NCBI RefSeq assembly: GCF_013349955.1 | Contig: NZ_JABVXC010000007.1 | Location: 106,206 to 170,205 of the forward strand | From: Onishia taeanensis | GTDB lineage: Bacteria; Pseudomonadota; Gammaproteobacteria; Pseudomonadales; Halomonadaceae | Direction: 5' to 3' | Length of the DNA stretch: 64,000 nucleotides | Shown here: positions 58,035 through 64,000 of the stretch, piece after piece | Numbering within the stretch: the stretch's first letter is position 1 | Layout of the letters: every line of letters begins with the position of its first letter | Notes under the pieces: model-generated | Databases searched by the model: none | Told to the model about the DNA's origin: nothing | The model's input: the letters and a program-made list of their open reading frames with translations, nothing else | Made by a program: the position numbers and the translations under genes

Positions 58035-58397
58035 GTTCTGTCTGGAAAGTCGGCACGTAAGCAGCGATCTATGCAGGCCAGACATACCATCGCTCTGAAG
58101 CTGCTGGCCAACTTGTCGTAGCGGGTGCAGACGCGGCGCAGTTCCTTGATCCACCCGAAACAGCGCTCGATGATGTTTCGCTCTCGATAACGGGGCTTGT
58201 CGAAGCCCCGAGAGGCGCCAGGACGCGGTTTTCGCTTCATCTTGCGCCGGGCAATGACCGGCTTCATACGGTGCCGGTCGCAGTAGCGGCGAAGCGGATC
58301 GCTGACATAGCCCTTGTCCGCCACAATGTAGCGACAGCGTTTACGTGGTCTGCCACGGCTTCCAGGCAGATGAAAGTGTTCCATGGCGGTGATGAAG
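58031..58397 (-). pseudogene. IS5-family transposase C-terminal fragment
   Basis: On the minus strand the C-terminal part of an IS5-type transposase remains: YIVADKGYVSDPLRRYCDRH (second catalytic Asp region) and RYRERNIIERCFGWIKELRR (catalytic Glu region), ending at a TAG supplied by the junction with IS481 copy 1. The N-terminal half is missing where the IS3 element begins at 58398. It carries the IS5-type end ggttctgtctggaaagt at 58035. Clearly a remnant; no transposition on its own. Confidence 0.8.
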
Positions 58398-58456
58398 TGA
58401 TCTTGCCCAGCAACAGTGGACATCCCGTTAAGGAAGTACACTGAACGAGGTGTCCT

Positions 58457-58747
58457 ATGGCTAGGCAAGCTACTCCGATGAAGAAACAACGTACCCATTA
58501 CTCCGATGCCTATCGCGAGGAGGCACTTTCCCTCGCTGATCGCGTAGGCGTCACCGCCGCTGCTCGTGAGCTGGGTTTACAAAGCCAGCTTTACCAGTGG
58601 CGCGCCAAGGTTCAGCAGAAAAAGAGTTCGTTTGAGCGTGAGCAATCACTAGCGGATGAAAACGCCCGGATGAACCGGCAACTCGCTGAAATATCGGAGG
58701 AAATGTCCATCATAAAAAAGCGGCGGTGTACTTCGCGAAAAACCTGA
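58457..58747 (+). CDS. IS3-family OrfA (HTH protein)
   Basis: A 96-residue OrfA with a helix-turn-helix (YREEALSLADRVGVTAAARE and LGLQSQLYQWRAKVQ) followed by a leucine-zipper-like region. It normally ends ILKKAAxYFAKxxK, but here the frame changes at the A6G run (58714-58720) and it ends IIKKRRCTSRKT; the usual ending is in the -1 frame. Either one A has been lost or slippage at A6G is used. It binds the ends and cooperates with OrfB. Confidence 0.75.
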   Translation: MARQATPMKKQRTHYSDAYREEALSLADRVGVTAAARELGLQSQLYQWRAKVQQKKSSFEREQSLADENARMNRQLAEISEEMSIIKKRRCTSRKT

Positions 58748-58748
58748 A

Positions 58749-59615
58749 GTGAAGTACACCTTCATCCACGGCCATCGTCATGCGCTCCACATCCAGCTAA
58801 TCTGCAAGGCGCTTGGCGTCGCGCGCAGTGGCTGCTATGGCTGGTGTAAACGGGGTGGCACACCCTCCCTAAGACGCCGTCAGCAGGCTGTTCTCGACCA
58901 GCGAGTGGCGGAGGTTTTCCAGCGGCGGAGAGGACGCTCAGGTGCTCCCAGGTTGGTACTGGATCACATTGACGATGGTCTGTCCGTGAACCGCAAGACG
59001 GTCGCCGCTAGCCTGCAACGTCAGGGACTTCGTGCCAAGGAGGCACGCAAGTTCAAGGCGACGACGAACTCGAGGCACTCTCTTCCAGTGGCACCCAACC
59101 TGCTGGAACAAGACTTTACCGCCAAGGGGCCCAACCAGAAATGGGTCGGCGACATCACGTACCTAGCGACCTCTGAGGGGTGGCTCTACTTGGCGGTGCT
59201 GATCGACCTTTACTCGCGCAAAGTGATCGGGTGGGCCATGAGTGAACGGATGACGGCGGACCTGGCGGGTGACGCCCTCAAAATGGCATTGTCTCGGCGA
59301 AAGTCGCCCCAGGGAGTGATCACCCATTTCGATCGTGGCAGCCAATATTGCTCGACTCTGTACCAGACACTGCTCATGAAATATGAACTCACGTGCAGCA
59401 TGAGCGCCAAAGGCAATTGCTACGATAACGCCTGTGCCGAGATTTTCTTCCATAGCCTGAAGGTTGAGGCGACCCATGGTGAGCGTTTCGAAACCCGGAA
59501 TGCCATGCGGCGGCAAGTGTTCGAGTATATCGAGATAGACTACAATCGGCAGCGCCGGCATAGTGCGATTGGGATGATCAGCCCAGAGGCCTTCGAGGCC
59601 TGTATGATCGCTTAG
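58749..59615 (+). CDS. IS3-family OrfB transposase
   Basis: A 288-residue DDE transposase. The HTH_21 region is followed by the rve integrase core: D in KWVGDITYLATSEGWLYLAV, D in VITHFDRGSQYCSTLYQTLL, E in NCYDNACAEIFFHSLKVE, and YNRQRRHSAIGMISPEAFEA at the end. HFDRG has Phe where HSDRG is usual, but the aspartate is kept. The start is GTG at 58749. Catalytically plausible, if expressed through the OrfA frameshift region. Confidence 0.87.
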   Translation: MKYTFIHGHRHALHIQLICKALGVARSGCYGWCKRGGTPSLRRRQQAVLDQRVAEVFQRRRGRSGAPRLVLDHIDDGLSVNRKTVAASLQRQGLRAKEARKFKATTNSRHSLPVAPNLLEQDFTAKGPNQKWVGDITYLATSEGWLYLAVLIDLYSRKVIGWAMSERMTADLAGDALKMALSRRKSPQGVITHFDRGSQYCSTLYQTLLMKYELTCSMSAKGNCYDNACAEIFFHSLKVEATHGERFETRNAMRRQVFEYIEIDYNRQRRHSAIGMISPEAFEACMIA

Positions 59616-59645
59616 ATCGGTGTCCACGTTTGCTGGGTAAGACCA

Positions 59646-59856
59646 CTCCTCTTGCTCGGGCGTAAGCGTGGCCAGCAGGTTGTGCCGCGTGTGAGATCGG
59701 CCTTGGACATCGTCACGGTACCGCCAGCGCCGGATGGTGCGGTGGCGACGCCATATTGGCGGGCCAACTCGCTATCTGTGATGCTGGAGGGGCTTCCTAG
59801 ATCTCGGCACGGATCTTCGGTGTAGTAGTAGCTTGTTTATGCAGCTTGATGTCCAT
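59646..59856 (-). pseudogene. IS481-family transposase 5' fragment, also with amber codon 20
   Basis: From the ATG at 59856 the minus strand encodes the same 19-residue leader MDIKLHKQATTTPKIRAEI as copy 1 and then TAG (59799-59797). Further codons match the copy-1 HTH after two single-base deletions (SDSELARQYG, TIRRWRYRDDV, HTRHNLLATL), so this copy is dead. Seven of the 19 leader codons differ from copy 1 and all seven are silent. Confidence 0.82.
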
Positions 59857-59952
59857 GAACCTGCTCCCGAATGAATTGCTCAAGAAGCTTTCTGGCGGCT
59901 AGCAGAGGATAACTTCTATAGGCGATTCGATCATCGGGGACCCGACACCTAG
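59646..59952 (-). mobile_element. Inverted left-end fragment of a second IS481-family copy
   Basis: On the minus strand this is the left end of an element related to copy 1: end sequence CTAGGTGTCGGGTCCCCGAT at 59952, then the transposase start, truncated at 59646 by the IS3 end. It is clearly diverged from copy 1, mostly at silent codon positions. Confidence 0.8.
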
Positions 59953-59999
59953 TTATTTACCAAGCATGTGGTCAATCACATTGGAGCCGACACCTAGGC
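59950..59999 (+). mobile_element. Right-end fragment of a further IS481-family copy
   Basis: ttatttaccaagcatgtggt at 59955 and the bases up to cctagg at 59999 match the 3' end of copy 1 (57990-58035) with a few differences. It joins directly to the inverted left end before it. It is followed at once by the AT-rich genes. Confidence 0.7.
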
Positions 60000-60054
60000 T
60001 TTTTTGGCATTGATTGGGTTTTTTTAGTTTTCAACTTCCTGGGTTTTGTTTTTA

Positions 60055-60837
60055 ATGAATAATATTGTGGTATATACAGCAATATTTGGTGGTTATGATT
60101 TGCCTCCTAAAGTCGCATCGGATGAATATGTCGATTATATTCTCTTCTCCGATCGACCAATTGAAGCTGAGGGTTGGGAGGTTGTGGTAGTTGAAAAAAA
60201 GTTTCTTACTGATTCGGCTGAAAACAGATATTACAAGATGCTTCCGCATGAGTTTTTTTCTAAATATAAGATGAGTGTGTATATAGATGGGAATATTGAT
60301 ATAAAACTTCCGATTAGTGGTTTTGTTTCTGATATATTGTTATCGTCGGATATGGCACTTCATGCTCATCATCGTGCAGCGTCCGTCTATGATGAATTTG
60401 CACCGATGGTTAAGTATTCGAAAATTGGTGTTACAGATGCGATCAAGTTTTACAAACAGCAGATCAAGTATGAAGAAGATGGCTATATTGATCAGTCGTT
60501 TGTCGAGGCTAATATAATTTATCGAAATCACAATGTTTCTAATGTCGCTAAAGCAATGGAGTTTTGGCTATCAGAGTATAGCAACGGAATAAGAAGAGAT
60601 CAGCTGTCATTGATGTATTCCCTTTGGAAGTTTTCGGTTTCTTATAATGTCTTGAGTCCGTCTATGGCACGCTCCGGAAGTGGTTATTATTCTTATAGAT
60701 TCCACAAAAAGTCTAGAAAAAAAATCATTAAAAAAATAGTTACCCGTCTTTTTTTGCTACCAATTGCGGTTTTGATAAGTCAGGCCGCTAATCTATATAT
60801 AGTGGTGAAAAGGTTTAAGAGAAGAGGTGTGAGGTGA
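60055..60837 (+). CDS. DUF616/TOD1-like putative glycosyltransferase
   Basis: A 260-residue protein. NIVVYTAIFGGYDLPPKVAS, YVDYILFSDRPIEAEGWEVV and SVYIDGNIDIKLPISGFV are the typical signatures of the DUF616 (TOD1/MUCI70-like) glycosyltransferase group; YIDGN plays the part of a DxD-like metal site. A C-terminal basic and hydrophobic stretch (RLFLLPIAVLISQAANLYIV) may bind the membrane. Base composition is strikingly AT-rich with many ATA and AGA codons, unlike upstream genes, a sign of transfer. ATG at 60055; ribosome site weak. Confidence 0.75.
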   Translation: MNNIVVYTAIFGGYDLPPKVASDEYVDYILFSDRPIEAEGWEVVVVEKKFLTDSAENRYYKMLPHEFFSKYKMSVYIDGNIDIKLPISGFVSDILLSSDMALHAHHRAASVYDEFAPMVKYSKIGVTDAIKFYKQQIKYEEDGYIDQSFVEANIIYRNHNVSNVAKAMEFWLSEYSNGIRRDQLSLMYSLWKFSVSYNVLSPSMARSGSGYYSYRFHKKSRKKIIKKIVTRLFLLPIAVLISQAANLYIVVKRFKRRGVR

Positions 60838-61748
60838 TGAAGGTTTTTTTTGTTGGATGGAGTAGTGATTACGATAAAGTAATGATAGACGGGGTTAGGG
60901 AAAAGTATTTTGCGGATAACATTGTGCTTCCTTCTTGGCTTAAGATTGTCTACCTTGTCGCAAATTATTTTTCTTTTCACAGGTTAAAGAGAGAGGTGGT
61001 TAAGACTTATGTTCGCATCAAGTTGAGGGGGAGTGCGAGTGGTGATGTTATTATATGCAAAGATTCAAACTTTTTTTCTTATATAGAGTCTATAGAAAAA
61101 AGAGATCAAAAAAAGATATTGATTGTTAGGAATACTGTAGGTGAAGATTTTGTCTCTGAAGCCAAATGCGTTTTTGATAGAGTTTATACTTTTGACCATA
61201 TGCAAAGTAAAAAATATAATATAGGGATGCTTGATCAGGTTTTTGTTTATGGGGAGGGGCTGGGCACTGATGTTCAAGGGGAGGGGTGTTTTTTTATTGG
61301 GAAAGACAAGGGTAGGATTAGCTTGGTTGAAGAGCTTTCTCGGTCTTTTGAGTCTCTAGGAATTGAGTCCAAATTTTTCGTTGTTCCGGATAAAACTTCA
61401 GTACGGCATTCGAAGCTATACGTAAATAAACCTATGCCATATGAAGAGGTGGTAAAAGCTGTGACCAATAGTGCTATCATCTTGGAAATAAACCAAGAGG
61501 GTCAGTCTGGGTTGACTATGAGAGCTTTGGAGTCAATTTTTTTAAGCAAGAAGTTGGTTACTAATAATAAGGAAGTTATTAATTATGATTTTTATGATCC
61601 TGCAAGGGTGTTTGTTATAGAAAATGATGTTTTTGATAAAGAAGCGATGAGGAACTTCGTTGAAAAAGAATATCCGCCAGTAGAAGAGCACGTGCTAGAA
61701 CGCTACTCCCCGTTATCAATGATGGACAAGGTTTTGGAGAATGAGTAA
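60837..61748 (+). CDS. Putative polysaccharide-biosynthesis glycosyltransferase (GT-B-like C-terminus)
   Basis: A 303-residue protein that I cannot place in a named family with confidence. The N-terminus MKVFFVGWSSDYDKVMIDGV looks like a Rossmann strand; near residue 217 ILEINQEGQSGLTMRALESI then LVTNNKEVINYDFY resembles the donor-sugar site of GT-B glycosyltransferases (Glu, Gly, Arg, Glu spacing). AT-rich like its neighbours. Its ATG overlaps the stop of the preceding gene by one base; GTG at 60834 is an alternative. Its end overlaps the polymerase gene by 8 nt, so the three genes are coupled. Confidence 0.6.
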   Translation: MKVFFVGWSSDYDKVMIDGVREKYFADNIVLPSWLKIVYLVANYFSFHRLKREVVKTYVRIKLRGSASGDVIICKDSNFFSYIESIEKRDQKKILIVRNTVGEDFVSEAKCVFDRVYTFDHMQSKKYNIGMLDQVFVYGEGLGTDVQGEGCFFIGKDKGRISLVEELSRSFESLGIESKFFVVPDKTSVRHSKLYVNKPMPYEEVVKAVTNSAIILEINQEGQSGLTMRALESIFLSKKLVTNNKEVINYDFYDPARVFVIENDVFDKEAMRNFVEKEYPPVEEHVLERYSPLSMMDKVLENE

Positions 61749-62934
61749 AATTTTGGCATGTCCGGCCTCTTGCTGCTTTACTAATCTATTGCTGGTGGTT
61801 TCTTTTTTATTTCCAACATCCCTCATGGGTGATATTAACCCTTTGTTACCGGCCGGTGCTGCATTAGTCAATCTTATTTTGCTGCTAATGCTAGTTACTA
61901 AGGGTAAGCTGGTGTTCTTGCTCTCAAGATTGTCTCTTTCTATTTTACTTCTTTCGTTGATAGTGTTTTATACGCTTATTTCTGAATTTGATTCTTATGC
62001 ATGGGGCCAGATATTCTATCTGCTTCCGCTAATTTTTCTGGTTTCTACTAGCTCGAAAATAAGCTTGAAGATGTCTGGAGTTTTGAGGGTTTATTATATT
62101 GCTTCCTTTTTTGTAATTTTCTTGGGATACTCTATTTTGCTGAAAATAAAACCTTTAACTGAATTTGTTGTAGGTTTTTACAGTTACGGCTATGCGGATT
62201 TAGTCCCGAGAATGATAGAGCTTGGTAAGCCGGTCTCAATATTCGGCTCTCATTCCATTGCGGCAATGTATTTCTATTTAATTGGCTTGTTGGCTGTATA
62301 TATCCAAGCTAAAATGCAAGGGTCTCGCTTGATTAATATTTTTATTGTGTTTTCGGTTATTGTATTTTTGACTAATTTACAATCAGCTTCCTCTGCATTT
62401 TTTCTGATGCTATCCTTTGTTAGTTATTCTTACGTGTGGTTGTCGAGTCGTTTTAAATCAAAATCTTTTCTTTATTTGTTTGTATTTTTTTGCCTATCTA
62501 CATTTGTTTTTTTGGGGGTTTTCTTTGGCTGGTTTAACTTTGTCTTCGAAAAGGTTGTGGGGAGCAGTACCTCTGGTGTTATTTCCAGGTATTCGTCCTC
62601 GGCATTGGAAAATAATATAAAATATATCCTAGAAAGCCCAATGTCAGGGATCGGTTTTTCTTATAGCCCTTTGTTTCTTTACTCTGACTCAGACTATATT
62701 CTTTCTTTGTTAAAGTATGGTTTTCTTGGGGCGGTTGTTTTTTATTTCCTATGCATTGATTTTTTGTATAAAAACATTGATTCTAGGTATTTTTTAAGCT
62801 CTTTAATAATTTTGGCATTATTGTCCTTTTCTGTTGGTTATTATGTGTTTACTTATGTGAGGTTTGTTCCTTTTGTCCTTTTGTTATTTATGCTCCAGGG
62901 GGCTTTGGGGAGGCGTGAATCTGCATATTCTTAA
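61741..62934 (+). CDS. Wzy-like O-antigen/polysaccharide polymerase
   Basis: A 397-residue integral membrane protein with about 11-12 helices and a large periplasmic loop (about residues 255-320, SGVISRYSSSALENNIKYIL and SPMSGIGFSYSPLFL), the topology of Wzy/Wzy_C polymerases. Sequence identity in this family is always low, so the call rests on topology, the ESPMSGIGF motif and context with wzx and wzz. It should polymerise flipped repeat units in the periplasm. Very AT-rich and Phe/Leu/Ser-rich. The last intact gene in the window. Confidence 0.72.
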   Translation: MSKILACPASCCFTNLLLVVSFLFPTSLMGDINPLLPAGAALVNLILLLMLVTKGKLVFLLSRLSLSILLLSLIVFYTLISEFDSYAWGQIFYLLPLIFLVSTSSKISLKMSGVLRVYYIASFFVIFLGYSILLKIKPLTEFVVGFYSYGYADLVPRMIELGKPVSIFGSHSIAAMYFYLIGLLAVYIQAKMQGSRLINIFIVFSVIVFLTNLQSASSAFFLMLSFVSYSYVWLSSRFKSKSFLYLFVFFCLSTFVFLGVFFGWFNFVFEKVVGSSTSGVISRYSSSALENNIKYILESPMSGIGFSYSPLFLYSDSDYILSLLKYGFLGAVVFYFLCIDFLYKNIDSRYFLSSLIILALLSFSVGYYVFTYVRFVPFVLLLFMLQGALGRRESAYS

Positions 62935-63199
62935 CTCGGCATATTATATTATATAAGTATTTTATTGCAGGCTCTCGCTTTATGTTAAAGAGATGCGCTC
63001 AGTATCTGCTTGCAGGGTTTCTGAGCAATCTTCCTGCGCTTTCCCAATATTAGGTCGGCCCGCGGACTCTACAAAAGCTTTGCCCTTTAAACTTGAGGTC
63101 GCCATGGGTCTGTTTCTGTAGATTGTAGCTCTTACGCTCAGCCGATCAATGCAATGGTAGTGATAAGGCCTCTGCGGGTGTCCTTAAGCCAGAGCTTTC
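62935..63199. other. Non-coding stretch after the polymerase gene
   Basis: No gene recognised. It changes from AT-rich to mixed composition near 63050. It probably consists of decayed mobile-element sequence but I cannot name a family. Confidence 0.35.
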
Positions 63200-63835
63200 C
63201 TGGGTCGCTCATTCTGCTTGCTTGCAACCCAATTGAGGACTTGTTGTGTTAAGGCAGAGCGGCCCAGTCCTTTTCGGGTAATACTGCCTCAAGATCCGGT
63301 TCGTATTTTCACTGGTCACGCGTTGCCATGGGTTTTGAACATCACAAGAATAAATTTGTATACTGGTCGTCACTGTAAATGTTTTGTCATCAGCAAGCTG
63401 GGCACCGCGATGATCCCATGTCAGCGACTTTTTTAGAGAATCGGGAAGCTTTGAGACCTATCTCACAAGACAGTCAATTACGCTGCCCGTGTCCTTACCG
63501 GCCATCTGGACCAATAATGTAATGCGGGAGTGACGCGCGACCAATGTGGCGATATGCGAGTTCTTGGAGCCCGTGATCAAGTCGCCCTTCCCATGCCCCG
63601 GAATGGCTCGATCCTTCACTTCTGGTATTCGCTCGTATGGAGACGGCTTCTCTGATCTGGCCACGTGACTGGCTACTCGCCAACCTGGACCGGCGTATCA
63701 TTCGGCGGGTCCTCAAGTGTCGCATCGGCTCCTTCATTAGTACGCAAGGCGCCTGAATGAAGCGACTGTGATAGATCGTCTCATGCGACAGCTGCATGCA
63801 CCGATCTCCCGGAAATCGGTTTATCAGCGATCACG
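63200..63835 (-). pseudogene. Decayed IS30-family transposase remnant
   Basis: Fragments of an IS30-type transposase appear in different minus-strand frames: MQLSHETIYHSRFIQ and MRHLRTRRMIRRSR near 63690-63797, VKDRAIPGHGKGDLITGSKN and SHIATLVARHSRITLLVQMA near 63485-63620, and further down matches such as DKTFTVTT, NPWQR, SENTN and LRQYYPK (63250-63410). Several frameshifts and stops (one at 63458) separate them; the N-terminal HTH part is missing. It is inactive. Confidence 0.75.
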
Positions 63836-64000
63836 AGACCTGTTCAGGGGGCCATTGATAGAATGCTCATCTGCAACTAGGCGGCTAAGCTTAGATGAAG
63901 ATGCCAGGTGGCAAGGTTTAGGCTGTCGACGCCGGAGCTATAAGTCCGTAAATCATCAAAACAGATTGTCCCCCCGACCCGCATGGCCTTCCCTTGTTGG
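63836..64000. other. Unassigned sequence at the right edge
   Basis: No gene, repeat or terminator recognised in this 165-bp end. Confidence 0.3.

Larger units (their letters stand above)
58398..59645 (+). mobile_element. IS3-family insertion sequence (IS3 group), complete ends
   Basis: A 1248-bp element with imperfect inverted ends: left TGATCTTGCCCAGCAACAGT at 58398 and, read inward from 59645, TGGTCTTACCCAGCAAACGT. These match the IS3-group end TGATCTTACCCAGCAATAGT as I recall it. It contains orfA and orfB. No 3-bp target duplication is seen and the two flanks are different older elements, so it sits at a rearrangement. Confidence 0.85.

Noticed and set aside
62935..64000. Tail of the polysaccharide operon with more glycosyl genes
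   Set aside because: No intact frame is present; only broken IS30-like transposase pieces could be recognised.

Overview
The window looks like chromosome from a moderately halophilic gammaproteobacterium of the Halomonas type. This rests on the GC-rich coding style, a complete Na+-translocating NADH:quinone reductase operon, the two-gene pyruvate carboxylase with its divergent LysR regulator, and a gene order mfd - gap - nqrABCDEF - nqrM - sthA that, from memory, also occurs in Pseudomonas. No rRNA, tRNA, CRISPR array or prophage was seen. I found no convincing new multi-gene system; the oddities are regulatory sites, repeats and mobile-element remnants.

Positions 1-35,526 hold ordinary housekeeping and envelope genes: a partial class A penicillin-binding protein, a small parvulin, an MsbA-like ABC exporter, a two-gene ABC-2 exporter with a TerB-like protein, a YihY/BrkB membrane protein, a DCC thiol protein, CorA, ArfB, a membrane coiled-coil protein, a ClC channel, a phosphoribosyltransferase, an Mrp/ApbC ATPase, Dcd, pycR/pycA/pycB, a DUF3141 (PhaC-like) protein, MgsA, pyruvate kinase, TopA with a DUF6586 partner, an NYN-domain protein, a K+-channel-like protein, an EAL protein, two L,D-transpeptidases and an Lpp-like lipoprotein. 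Many intergenic gaps carry short tandem repeats of 11-17 bp.

Positions 35,549-49,397 form a central-metabolism and respiration block: mfd on the minus strand, an N-terminally extended GAPDH whose upstream region carries HexR-like palindromes, nqrABCDEF, nqrM and sthA. The flavin transferase gene apbE, often found between nqrF and nqrM, is not there; the gap holds a REP-like imperfect palindrome and a terminator.

Positions 49,661-62,934 are a surface-polysaccharide (O-antigen or capsule) locus. A low-molecular-weight tyrosine phosphatase is followed by an ops/JUMPstart element (RfaH recruitment), wzz, the four dTDP-L-rhamnose genes, a Wzx-like flippase, a carbohydrate sulfotransferase, a patchwork of IS481, IS5 and IS3 family elements, and then three strikingly AT-rich genes (a DUF616-type glycosyltransferase, a GT-B-like putative transferase and a Wzy-like polymerase). 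Together these encode rhamnose supply, repeat-unit assembly, flipping, polymerisation and length control, probably of a sulfated polymer. The last kilobase is decayed sequence with an IS30-family transposase remnant.
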